Source: Microbacterium luticocti DSM 19459 (GTDB lineage Bacteria; Actinomycetota; Actinomycetes; Actinomycetales; Microbacteriaceae). Taken from it: a stretch of DNA of 64,000 bases. The notes beneath the pieces are model-generated. The model saw only the letters and a list, made by a program, of their open reading frames with translations, was not told where the DNA came from and did no database searches. The DNA lies in assembly GCF_000422405.1 (NCBI RefSeq), contig NZ_AULS01000001.1, positions 310,001 to 374,000 of the forward strand, in the 5' to 3' direction. This document shows, piece after piece, positions 26,571-34,501 of this stretch; within the stretch, counting starts at the first letter, position 1, and the number at the start of each line of letters is the position of its first letter. Position numbers and translations under genes: made by a program.

Positions 26571-27151
26571 GGCTGGGCCTCCGCATCGTCCGTGACCGCT
26601 GCGTCTTTCAGCACACTGCTCACGGTGCCCACGGAGACGCCCACGGCGTCGGCGATGACCCTGATCGACTGCCCCTTCTCGCGGCGGGTCAGGATCACCG
26701 CGCGCTTGTCGTCGTCGACGACGCGAGGCCGTCCTCCGACCTTCCCCCGGGCTCGGGCCGCCTCCAGTCCGTTCTTCGTCTTCTTGACGATGTCTCGGCG
26801 GCGGTCCTCCGCGAGCGCCAGGGCGAGGTCGAGCAGGAAGGTCCGCTCCGTGTGCTCGCCGGCCGCGATGCCTTCGAGCACCTTCACCGCCTTACCCTGC
26901 TCGAACAGGTCGTTGAGCACGATCAGCCCTTCGAGCAGGTTGCGGCCCAGCCGGTCGACCTCCTGCACGGTCAGCATGTCGCCCTCGCGCATGTAGCCCA
27001 GGGCCTCCTCGAGGCCCGGCCGGTCCTCGATCTTCAGCTTCCCGCTGACCTTCTCCTCGAAGACCTTCACGCAGATCGGGTCCAGCGCGTCGTGCTGCCG
27101 CTGGGTCTCCTGCTTCTGGGTGCTGACGCGCACCAGTCCTACTAGGGCCAC
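26567..27151 (-). CDS. Serine recombinase (resolvase/invertase family)
   Basis: A 194-residue small serine recombinase. The catalytic serine is Ser10 in LVGLVRVSTQKQETQRQ. The family motifs RPGLEEALGYMREGDMLTVQEVDRLGRN (with the active-site arginines) and ERTFLLDLALALAEDRRRDI are intact. The C-terminal helix-turn-helix (KGQSIRVIADAVGVSVGTVSSVL, about residues 160-182) binds the crossover site. Size and order match Tn3/Hin-type enzymes, so it is probably active. It starts at GTG with GGAGAG eight bases upstream. It overlaps the next gene by four bases, which is unusual for a recombinase and suggests a shared function or regulation. Confidence 0.92.
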   Translation of the reverse strand: MALVGLVRVSTQKQETQRQHDALDPICVKVFEEKVSGKLKIEDRPGLEEALGYMREGDMLTVQEVDRLGRNLLEGLIVLNDLFEQGKAVKVLEGIAAGEHTERTFLLDLALALAEDRRRDIVKKTKNGLEAARARGKVGGRPRVVDDDKRAVILTRREKGQSIRVIADAVGVSVGTVSSVLKDAAVTDDAEAQP

Positions 27152-27298
27152 GACGGCTCTCCGTTCAATAAACGTGTTCAGTTGTCATTCCCGAGCCTAC
27201 CTGTTTATGAACGAGTATTTGAACACTTGAGGCCACCTTGGGCGTGTCTTTTCGACCACCTCCTGAATGTTCAGCAGACGACCGATTTCTGAACAGCG
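27152..27298 (-). promoter_or_regulatory. AT-rich control region with four TGTTCA/TGAACA boxes (candidate res/operator)
   Basis: The 147 bases upstream of the recombinase are unusually AT-rich. Inverted pairs are GTGTTCA (27174-27180) with TGAACAC (27220-27226), and TGTTCA (27268-27273) with TGAACA (27290-27295). The second pair also contains CTGAA-TG-TTCAG. Resolvases typically bind paired half-sites in front of their own gene and repress it, so these may be res subsites or operators. A possible -10 box, TTTATT (minus strand), lies within the first pair. Confidence 0.55.
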
Positions 27299-28228
27299 TC
27301 AGCGGCCATCCTGCGCCTGACGCAGCTCGGCTTCGAACTCTGCGATCAGCTCCGGCGGCATCGATCTGATGATGTTCGCCGCGTCGGCCTCGTTGACGAA
27401 GGGCGCTTGGTACTCGGTGCCGGTCCACGTGTTCACTGCCTCAGACCACGCCCGCGTCGACTCCAGAGCGACCTTCGCCACCATGCGCAACAGCACATCG
27501 GCGCTGTCCCACGCAAGGCCGAGCGCGGCCGTCTCCCCGTGGATCATCGCCGACATGCCTGAATACATGGAGCTGATCGCCGGGATCTGCTGCTCGAGGC
27601 GGTGGTGGTACTTGAAGGCGGTCTTGGCGTGAGCGCGTCCGACCCGCACCGTGCCGACCTCTTCGGTAGTCTCACCGTCACGGACGCGTCGCTGGATCTT
27701 CCCGCCGCTCTCGGTCACGATCTCCACCAGCTGCTCACGAACTTTGGCGTAGTCCTCCACAAGCGCTCTGTTCTGCTCCACGGTGTGGAACAGTGAGGCG
27801 TATCCGCGAGCGGCGCGATCGTCGGCTGTGAGTCCTGGTTCCAGCATCCAGTGGCACGTCGCGGCGACTTCAGCTAGAGACCGAAGGATCGGGACGGTCG
27901 ACAGCGAATACAAGGTCTCGTGCTTGAGAAGCACTTCAAGACCGCACAGGTACGAGACGACGGCGTTGCTCATCGACTCCAGGATGTCGAGACGCTCTTG
28001 AAAAGCGACCCGGTGGGATCCCGCACGTCCTGCGGCGACGTCCTGTCCGCACGGAGTGCTGACGGATGTGCTCTTGATCCGGTCGGAAAGCTTTCCGACC
28101 ACGGTCTGCGCGTGGGCCCGGCACTGGGTGATGATGCGCTGCGCGGTGCGCGCAGCCAGCTGAAGCCGCTCTTCGTCCTCGGCCGGCTCTGTGATCGCGG
28201 GGTGGTTCACACAGCCATCATCGTGCAC
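27299..28228 (-). CDS. Island protein of unknown function, helix-rich (309 aa)
   Basis: A soluble, mostly helical protein with no family I can assign firmly. A central stretch (PILRSLAEVAATCHWMLEPGLTADDRAARGYASLFHTVEQNR, about residues 113-155) and a later SGMSAMIHGETAAL segment loosely recall DUF5677-type or HEPN-like helical proteins, but the match is weak. It lies 147 bases upstream of the recombinase on the same strand, across the AT-rich control region. It could therefore be independently expressed. The GTG start at 28228 has no strong ribosome site; GTG at 28210 is an alternative. The 222 bases before it (28229-28450) hold no gene. Confidence 0.65.
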   Translation of the reverse strand: MHDDGCVNHPAITEPAEDEERLQLAARTAQRIITQCRAHAQTVVGKLSDRIKSTSVSTPCGQDVAAGRAGSHRVAFQERLDILESMSNAVVSYLCGLEVLLKHETLYSLSTVPILRSLAEVAATCHWMLEPGLTADDRAARGYASLFHTVEQNRALVEDYAKVREQLVEIVTESGGKIQRRVRDGETTEEVGTVRVGRAHAKTAFKYHHRLEQQIPAISSMYSGMSAMIHGETAALGLAWDSADVLLRMVAKVALESTRAWSEAVNTWTGTEYQAPFVNEADAANIIRSMPPELIAEFEAELRQAQDGR

Positions 28229-28450
28229 GCCAACCCGCGAACGGGCGGCACCGAGCCTACGAGCCAGATAACCAGTGATCAGGACCCAACCACCGCAACA
28301 GCGGCGCGTCCACCCTCACACTGAGCCCGAGCCTAGCCGTGTCTCCTGCGGGGCTGCTCACTTGCGCAAGCCTCCCGCACATGGTGGGCGTCAGCCACCG
28401 AGAACCCATCGATGAATGTGAGTAGTCGGGCCCTCAGTGCCAGCGCATGC

Positions 28451-28491
28451 AAAAGGCTCCTGACCAGAGAATTCCTGGTCAGGAGCCTTTT
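28451..28491 (-). terminator. Strong terminator of tRNA-fMet
   Basis: A perfect inverted repeat with 17-base arms beginning AAAAGGCTCCTGACCAG, loop of seven bases, ending in a T-run on either strand. It starts six bases past the tRNA 3' end, so it terminates the tRNA transcript. By symmetry it also blocks transcription from the left. It insulates the island from the core genome. Confidence 0.92.
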
Positions 28492-28496
28492 CCTTG

Positions 28497-28570
28497 TTGC
28501 GGGGGCAGGATTTGAACCTACGACCTCTGGGTTATGAGCCCAGCGAGCTACCGAACTGCTCCACCCCGCG
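28497..28570 (-). tRNA. tRNA-Met, initiator (fMet), anticodon CAU
   Basis: A 74-base cloverleaf on the minus strand beginning CGCGGGGTGGAGCAG. The 1-72 position is a C-A mismatch and the anticodon stem has three consecutive G-C pairs (GGG...CCC around CTCATAA). Both are hallmarks of the initiator tRNA. The T-loop is TTCAAAT. The CCA end is not encoded (AACAAGG follows). A terminator follows immediately. Confidence 0.96.
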
Positions 28571-28581
28571 GCACGTCATTC

Positions 28582-28587
28582 AGCTTA
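28582..28587 (-). promoter_or_regulatory. -10 box of tRNA-fMet
   Basis: TAAGCT on the minus strand, 11 bases before the mature tRNA 5' end. It fits the actinobacterial TANNNT -10 consensus; the -35 is not clear. Confidence 0.5.
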
Positions 28588-28634
28588 GCATGCCGCGCAG
28601 GGTGGTCGGCGCACCCGGTCGCGAGAGCCGGCGG

Positions 28635-31553
28635 TCAGGGCTGGTCGCCCGACAGCTTCAGCAGCGTGTCCAGCGCCTGGGTGAGCCGGGCGTCGGCCTC
28701 GCCGTACGCCGCCCAGTCGCCCTTGGCGAGCGCCGCCTGGCGGTCGGTCAGCGCCTGCTTGGCCTGCTGCAGCGCCGCCTGGAACGCCACCGATGTCCCC
28801 GGGTTCGGGGTGGGCGCCGGAGTCGACCCGCCGCCGGTCGACGGTGAGGTCGACGGGCTCGGTCCCGGTGTGGGCGTCACCTCGCTGTCGCCGGTGTCGG
28901 CACCCGAGTCGCCGCCGAACAGCGAGTCCAGTGCCTCGGCCAGGGTGTCTTCGAACGCCACCTGGTCGCCGAAGGCCACCAGCACCTTCTGCAGGGTCGG
29001 CAGCTTGGTCGCCCCCGACGACTGCACGTACACCGGCTGCACGTACAGCAGGCCGCCGCCCACCGGCAGCGTCAGGAGGTTGCCCTTCAGCACCTGCGAG
29101 TCGCCCAGCTTGAGCACGTTCAGGTACTGCGAGACCGCCGGTTGCGCGTCGAAGTTGTTCTGCACCCGACCGGGGCCCGGCACCGGCGTGTCGGCGCTGA
29201 TCTCCAGCATCCGCAGCTTGCCGTAGTCGGCCCGCTTCGTGCCGTTCTGGTCACCCGCGTTCGAGTCGACCGCCAGATAGCCCATCAGCACGTTGCGCGA
29301 CTCGCTGCCCGCCGTCGACTCGGGGATGAAGCTCGTGAACATCGAGTACTCGGGCGAGTCCTGCCCGGGCATCTTCATCGTCAGGTAATACGGCGGCTGC
29401 AGCTTGCCGGTGGTCTGCGGGTCGTCGGGGGTGATCCACTTGTTGTCGCTGCGGAAGAACGACTGCGGGTCGTCGACGTGATACGTGCCGAGCACGTTGC
29501 GCTGCACCTTGAACAGGTCGGTCGGGTAGCGCACGTGGCTCATCAGGTCACCGCTCATCTGCGACAGCGGCTTGACGGTGGACGGGTAGATCTTCTGCCA
29601 CGTCTGCAGCACCGGGTCGGTGTCGTCCCACGCGTACAGCGTCACGTGCCCGTCGTACGCGTCGACGGTCGCCTTCACCGAGTTGCGGATGTAGTTGATG
29701 TCGTCCATCGCCAGGGTCGGGGTCTGCCCCGTCGAGTCGGCGATCGCCTTCGAGAAGCTCGTGGTGTGCGAGTACGGGTAGTCGGCGCTGGTCGTGTACC
29801 CGTCGACCACCCACACGATCCGGCCGTCGACGACCGTCGGATAGGTGTCGCCGTCCAGCGTCAGGTACGGCGCTGCCTTGTGCACGCGCGTGATCGGGTC
29901 GCGGTCGTAGAGGATCTGCGACTCGGGGTTGATGCTGTCTGAGAACAGGATCTGCTCGGACTGGAACTTCAGCGCGTACACCAGCCGGTTGAACCAGCTG
30001 CCGATGTTGGGACCGCCGTCGCCGGTGAAGGTGGTCTTGACCTCGTTCGCACCCTCGGCGCCCGACAGATAGTCCAGTTCGATGGGCGCGGCCCCCTTCG
30101 GTGCGCCCACGATCGAGTAGGTGGGCGAGGACTGACCGAAATAGACGCGCGGCTCGAACTGCTTGTCCGACAGGAACCCGGTCGCCGGGATGCCGCGCTC
30201 GATGAACACCGGCATTCCGTCACTGGTGCGGGCGTTGCCCTTCGCGATCACGATGCCGTAGCCGTGCGTGTAGATCTGCGTGGAGTTCTGCCACGACACG
30301 TTCGACCCGAGCGCGTTCAGGTTCAGTTCGCGCACCGAGACCACGGTGTCCTGCGAGGTGCCGTCCAGCTCGTACCGGTCGACGTCGAGCGGGTTCTGGA
30401 ACCGGTAGTACGAGCGGTACTGCTCGAGCTGCTGCACCGTGGGTCCGATGATCGCCGGGTCCATGATCCGGATCTGCGCGGTGGTGTCGGCATCCGCCCG
30501 CAGCTGCCCCTTGCTCGCGGTGGTCTTCGCGGCGAACGGGATCGTCTCCAGCCCGTCCAGACCGTAGGCGGCCTTGGTGGCGTCCATGTTCCGCTGGATG
30601 AACTCCTTCTCGAGCGTGAGCGCGTTCGGCTTGACCTGCACGACGTTCACGACCCAGGGATAGGCCATGCCCAGCACGATCGACGACACGATCAACAGCG
30701 CCGTGGCGATCAGCGGGTAGCGCCAGCGCCCGATCGCGGCGGTGACGAAGAAGAGCACGGCCACCAGTGCCGCGATGATCGACAGGATCATCTGCCCGGG
30801 GATGACCGCGGCGGTCTCGGTGTAGCCGGGCCCGGTGATCAGGCCGTTCTGCGACACCAGCGTCTTGTACCGGTCGAGCCACAGGCTCGCCGCCTGCAAC
30901 AGCAGGTAGAGGCCGGCGAGCACCGCGAACTGGATGCGCGCGGACTTCGAGATGCGCAGTTCACGCTGCCCGATGCGCACCGCCCCGTACAGGTACGACA
31001 CCACCGCCGAAACGAGCAGGCAGATCAGCACGACCGCCGACGCGAAGCCCAGCAGCCCCGCGTAGAACGGCAGGGCGAACATGTAGAAGCCGGTGTCGAG
31101 CCCGAACTGCGCGTCGGTGACCTTGGTGGTCACACCGTTCAGCCACAGGGCGGCCGTCTCCCACTGGGTGGATGCCGCGAACCCGGCGAAGAAACCGAAG
31201 AAGATCGGGATCCCCCACATCGCCAGCCGGCGCAGCGGCTCTACGACCTCCTGGTACCGGTCCAGCTGCGAGCTGAGCCGGGCGTACACCGGCCGCAGCC
31301 GGTAGGCGAGCTGGATGCACAGCCACACCGGCAGTGCCATGCCGACGAACCCGATCGCGAACATGCCGGTGCGCGCCAGCCATTGTGTGGTCAGCACGCC
31401 GGCGAACCCGAGCTGGTCGTACCAGAGCCAGTCGGTGTACAGGTTCGCGAAGACGAAGAACGCCACCACGAGTGCGGCGATGACGACGAGTGAGATCGCG
31501 ATGACGCGGCGTGAACGGCGGGGCGCCGGTGCCGGCGGATGTGTCGTGGTCAC
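28635..31553 (-). CDS. UPF0182 family membrane protein
   Basis: A 972-residue protein. Seven or so membrane helices lie in the first roughly 320 residues (e.g. VIAISLVVIAALVVAFFVFA), followed by a large extracytoplasmic domain to about residue 890. The end is an Asp/Ser/Thr/Pro-rich linker and a short helical tail (AALQQAKQALTDRQAALAKGDWAAYGEADARLTQALDTLLKL). Function of UPF0182 is unknown; it is conserved across actinobacteria (the M. tuberculosis homologue is Rv3193c by my recollection). TAGGAT (minus strand, 31560-31565) six bases before GTG supports the start. It lies next to the PDZ protease gene as in other actinobacteria. Confidence 0.93.
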   Translation of the reverse strand: MTTTHPPAPAPRRSRRVIAISLVVIAALVVAFFVFANLYTDWLWYDQLGFAGVLTTQWLARTGMFAIGFVGMALPVWLCIQLAYRLRPVYARLSSQLDRYQEVVEPLRRLAMWGIPIFFGFFAGFAASTQWETAALWLNGVTTKVTDAQFGLDTGFYMFALPFYAGLLGFASAVVLICLLVSAVVSYLYGAVRIGQRELRISKSARIQFAVLAGLYLLLQAASLWLDRYKTLVSQNGLITGPGYTETAAVIPGQMILSIIAALVAVLFFVTAAIGRWRYPLIATALLIVSSIVLGMAYPWVVNVVQVKPNALTLEKEFIQRNMDATKAAYGLDGLETIPFAAKTTASKGQLRADADTTAQIRIMDPAIIGPTVQQLEQYRSYYRFQNPLDVDRYELDGTSQDTVVSVRELNLNALGSNVSWQNSTQIYTHGYGIVIAKGNARTSDGMPVFIERGIPATGFLSDKQFEPRVYFGQSSPTYSIVGAPKGAAPIELDYLSGAEGANEVKTTFTGDGGPNIGSWFNRLVYALKFQSEQILFSDSINPESQILYDRDPITRVHKAAPYLTLDGDTYPTVVDGRIVWVVDGYTTSADYPYSHTTSFSKAIADSTGQTPTLAMDDINYIRNSVKATVDAYDGHVTLYAWDDTDPVLQTWQKIYPSTVKPLSQMSGDLMSHVRYPTDLFKVQRNVLGTYHVDDPQSFFRSDNKWITPDDPQTTGKLQPPYYLTMKMPGQDSPEYSMFTSFIPESTAGSESRNVLMGYLAVDSNAGDQNGTKRADYGKLRMLEISADTPVPGPGRVQNNFDAQPAVSQYLNVLKLGDSQVLKGNLLTLPVGGGLLYVQPVYVQSSGATKLPTLQKVLVAFGDQVAFEDTLAEALDSLFGGDSGADTGDSEVTPTPGPSPSTSPSTGGGSTPAPTPNPGTSVAFQAALQQAKQALTDRQAALAKGDWAAYGEADARLTQALDTLLKLSGDQP

Positions 31554-31616
31554 CCTTTCATCCTAGGCGGGCCGCCCGGCCGGCCAGGGGCCAGGGCGCC
31601 CACCCCCGGCGCTCGC

Positions 31617-32750
31617 TCAGGAACTCGGCGCAGGAGTGCAGGTGGGCAATGCGTCGAGGTCGCCGCCGGTGCGCAGCGTGTCGAGCACGTGCAGCCCGTC
31701 GTCGAGGCTCGACACCGCGAACACGCGGAGCCCTGCGGGGACGTGGCCGACCACTTCGTTGCAGTTGCTCTGCGGGGCCAGGAAGTAGCGGGCACCGGCG
31801 TTTCGCGCCCCGTACAGCTTCTGCCGGATGCCGCCGATCGGCCCGACCGTGCCTTTGGCGTCGATGGTGCCGGTTCCGGCGATCTGTCTGCCGCCGCCCA
31901 GTGCGCCCGGGGTGAGCGTGTCGATGATGCCCAGCGAGAACATCAGGCCGGCCGACGGGCCGCCGACGTTGTTCAGCCGGATCCGCACGTCGATCGGGAA
32001 GTCGAAATCGGTGATCATGGTGATGCCGATCAGCCACTGCGTCTGGCCGTCGACCGTGGTCTTGTGCGGAGTGACGGTCTCATCGAGCCGGGCAGACCCG
32101 CGCTGGACGACGAAGTGGACGGGTGAGCCCGCGGCATCCGTGATCGCCTGCCGCAGCGCGTCGCCGTCGGTGATCTTTTTACCGTCCGCTTCGAGCAGCA
32201 CGTCGCCGACCTGCAGGATGCCCTTCGCGGCGGCGTCGGCGACGACCGAGCGCACCGTGACCTTCGGGGTGACCGTGTAGCCGAGGTGGGTGAGGGCGGC
32301 GGCGGTGGCCTCTTTCTGCGAGTCGACCATCATGTCGGCCGACTCCTGGTCGCGTTCTTGCACGCTCTGCCCCTGCGGGAAGATCGCCTGCAACGGCAGC
32401 ACCGCCCGTGCCGGGTCGAACCAGGCGGTGGCCAGCTCCAGCCACGACGGCGTGCGGTCGGGGTTTCCCACCACCTGGACGGTGAGCAGGTCGAGCGAGC
32501 CGTCGGTGGGGTACGTCTTCGCACCCGAGATCTGGATGAGCGGGACGTCGTCGCCGTTCGCGTCCGGGGCCGACCCGAGCGTGTTGAACACCGGCCCGGG
32601 GCGCTGGATGATGTAGCCGGTGGGCAGGAAGGTGAGGATCAGCAGGACGATCAGCGCCACGCTGAGCGCCCACGACCCGAACACGGCCGCGCGGGGACGG
32701 CCCCGGCGCGGCGCGGGGCCGATCGTCACGTTCTCGTCGAACAGCGCCAC
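31617..32750 (-). CDS. PDZ domain protein with Lon-like C-terminal protease domain (YlbL-type)
   Basis: A 377-residue membrane-anchored protein. One N-terminal membrane helix (about residues 24-45) is followed by an extracellular PDZ domain (about 155-235, including GILQVGDVLLEADGKKI). A Lon-protease-like domain follows, with the catalytic serine in NVGGPSAGLMFSLGI and a lysine in IGGIRQKLYGA that would complete the Ser-Lys dyad. It probably processes membrane proteins. In Mycobacterium the corresponding gene is Rv3194c (from memory), next to the UPF0182 gene as here. GTG start with GGAAGG about nine bases upstream. It is divergent from the DUF2342 gene. Confidence 0.9.
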   Translation of the reverse strand: MALFDENVTIGPAPRRGRPRAAVFGSWALSVALIVLLILTFLPTGYIIQRPGPVFNTLGSAPDANGDDVPLIQISGAKTYPTDGSLDLLTVQVVGNPDRTPSWLELATAWFDPARAVLPLQAIFPQGQSVQERDQESADMMVDSQKEATAAALTHLGYTVTPKVTVRSVVADAAAKGILQVGDVLLEADGKKITDGDALRQAITDAAGSPVHFVVQRGSARLDETVTPHKTTVDGQTQWLIGITMITDFDFPIDVRIRLNNVGGPSAGLMFSLGIIDTLTPGALGGGRQIAGTGTIDAKGTVGPIGGIRQKLYGARNAGARYFLAPQSNCNEVVGHVPAGLRVFAVSSLDDGLHVLDTLRTGGDLDALPTCTPAPSS

Positions 32751-32876
32751 AGGCGACCTTCCGTGTTGTCGTCGTTCGCGACCGGCGTAGCTGCGACGCG
32801 GATCGGCCGCGGATCGGTGCGATCCGTGCGACTAGCGTAGAACCACACCCGGATCCCGTGCTGAAAGGCGACTGAA

Positions 32877-34406
32877 GTGGCAGAGGACGACCGCAGCCCC
32901 GAGGACGACTTCCAAGAGCTGCTGCGACAGTTGTTCGGCGGTGCCGGCGGTGCCGGTGGCCCCGACCCCGACCAGCTCGCCCAGTTGCGGGCGATGGGTG
33001 TGGACCCGGCGATGATGCAGAACATGATGCAGCAGTTGCACTCCGCGTTCCGTTCCGCACCGAGCGGCGGCATCTCATGGGACGTCGCCAAACAGCAGGC
33101 GCTGCACATCGCCAATCAGGGCGATCTGGGGATCACCGCCGGTCAACGCGGCGAGTTCGACCAGGCGTTCACCCTGGCCGGGTTGTGGCTGGGCGAGGCC
33201 ACCACGATCGCCGAGCTCGCCGAGCCCGCCCGGGCGATCACCCGCGGCGGTTGGGTTCAGGCCACCCTGCCGGTGTGGCAGGAGCTCGCCGAGCCGGTCG
33301 CCACCAGCATCGCCGACGCGCTCACCGAGGCGATGCGCACGCAGGCGCCCGAAGAGATGCGCGCGATCATCCAGGGCGCCTCGCAGGTGATGCGTACGAT
33401 CGCGGCGAGCCTGTTCGCCACCCAGCTCGGCCAGGTGATCGGCCGGCTCTCGCTCGAGGTGGTCACCGGCGGTGACGTGGGCATCCCCGTCATGCCGTCC
33501 GGGCAAGCGGCGATCCTGCCGCAGAACTTCGCCGACTTCGGCCGGGACCTCGAGGTGCCCGACGACCAGTTGGCGCTGTACCTGGCGACCCGCGAGCTCG
33601 CGCACGCCCGGTTGTTCCGGCACGCACGGTGGCTGCGCCTGCACGTGATCACGCAGGTGACCGAGTTCGCCCGCGGGCTGCACGTGGACACCGCCGCTCT
33701 CGAAGAACTGGCGTCGCGCTTCGACCCCTCCGACCCCGAAGAGCTGCGCACGGCGCTGCAGAACGGCGCGCTGCTGCCGGCGCGCACCGACGCGCAGGCG
33801 GCGGCCCTGACCCGGCTCGAGAACCTGCTGGCCCTCATCGAGGGCTGGGTCGACGTGGTCACCGCCGACGCCACGGGGCGACTGCCGTCGGCGGCGCGGA
33901 TCGCCGAGGCGGTGCGCCGACGTCGCGCGGTCGGCGGGCCCGCTGAGAAGGCACTCGGCAGCCTGGTCGGGCTCGAGCTGCGGCCGCGGCGGATGCGCGA
34001 GGCTGCGGCGATGTGGCGTGCCGTCACGGATGCCGTCGGCATCGGCGATCGTGACGCGCTGTGGGACTACCCCGACCTCATGCCCGAGGCCAGCGACATC
34101 GACGACCCGTCGGCGCTGATCCAGCGCCTGCAGGCGCGGGCGCGGGGCGAGCAGCCGCAGCGCGACGAGATGGATGACGCGCTCGACGCGCTGCTGCGCG
34201 GCGACGTGCCCCGGCTCGAGGATCAGGACACGGACACGGACGCCGGCACCGGCGACGCCGACACCGATGGCGACACCGGGTCGGACCGTGGTAGCTCGGA
34301 CGAAGACGAGGACGGCGGCGGCTCGGGCGACGCCGGCTCGGACGACGGCGGCTCGGGAAGCGACGAGGACGGTCCGGGGCGGCCGGAGGGCCCGCAGCCG
34401 GTCTGA
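32877..34406 (+). CDS. DUF2342 / putative zinc metallohydrolase-type protein
   Basis: A 509-residue protein with Gly/Asp-rich N-terminal section, then the DUF2342 core (about residues 60-420): TQLGQVIGRLSLEVVTGGDVGIPVMPSGQAAILPQN and LYLATRELAHARLFRHARWLR. It is usually annotated as a zinc-dependent hydrolase or F420-synthesis-associated protein. The presumed HExxH site reads RELAH here, with Arg in the first position, so peptidase activity should not be assumed. The last roughly 65 residues are an extremely acidic Asp/Gly/Ser tail. A TAGCGT -10 box about 40 bases upstream and a GAAAGG ribosome site precede GTG. Divergent from the PDZ protease gene, as in related genomes. Confidence 0.88.
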   Translation: MAEDDRSPEDDFQELLRQLFGGAGGAGGPDPDQLAQLRAMGVDPAMMQNMMQQLHSAFRSAPSGGISWDVAKQQALHIANQGDLGITAGQRGEFDQAFTLAGLWLGEATTIAELAEPARAITRGGWVQATLPVWQELAEPVATSIADALTEAMRTQAPEEMRAIIQGASQVMRTIAASLFATQLGQVIGRLSLEVVTGGDVGIPVMPSGQAAILPQNFADFGRDLEVPDDQLALYLATRELAHARLFRHARWLRLHVITQVTEFARGLHVDTAALEELASRFDPSDPEELRTALQNGALLPARTDAQAAALTRLENLLALIEGWVDVVTADATGRLPSAARIAEAVRRRRAVGGPAEKALGSLVGLELRPRRMREAAAMWRAVTDAVGIGDRDALWDYPDLMPEASDIDDPSALIQRLQARARGEQPQRDEMDDALDALLRGDVPRLEDQDTDTDAGTGDADTDGDTGSDRGSSDEDEDGGGSGDAGSDDGGSGSDEDGPGRPEGPQPV

Positions 34407-34416
34407 CATCGCCGCC

Positions 34417-34461
34417 TCCACAGGGCGGGTTCGACCGCGGAATCACGAACCCACCTGTGGA
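34417..34461. repeat. Imperfect inverted repeat between DUF2342 and cyclodehydratase-like genes
   Basis: Arms of about 16-17 bases (TCCACAGGGCGGGTTCG and CGAACCCACCTGTGGA) around a 12-base loop. The stem starts 10 bases after the DUF2342 stop. It may be a transcription terminator without T-tract, or a binding site for the downstream promoter. It is the strongest secondary structure in this gap. Confidence 0.55.
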
Positions 34462-34501
34462 CAACTGCGACACGCCGGTGCGGCGCGTGCACAATCGGGG
34501 C

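Larger units (their letters stand above)
22206..28450. mobile_element. Accessory genomic island beside tRNA-fMet
   Basis: This stretch differs from both flanks. G+C is visibly lower, with AT-rich patches at 27160-27300. The word GGATGCC/GGCATCC, frequent elsewhere, is scarce (four found in 6 kb by eye). All five genes point the same way, and one encodes a serine recombinase. It lies directly between core genes and the 3' side of the initiator tRNA gene, a common integration neighbourhood. I did not find a convincing duplicated attachment site. Near the left edge TTGTGTCCA occurs twice, 12 bases apart (22316 and 22328), possibly a recombination or protein-binding site. The limits given are the nearest core features, not mapped ends. 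Confidence 0.6.

Noticed and set aside
28229..28450. Small genes in the gap between the island and the tRNA terminator
   Set aside because: No open frame with ribosome site, motif or convincing length.
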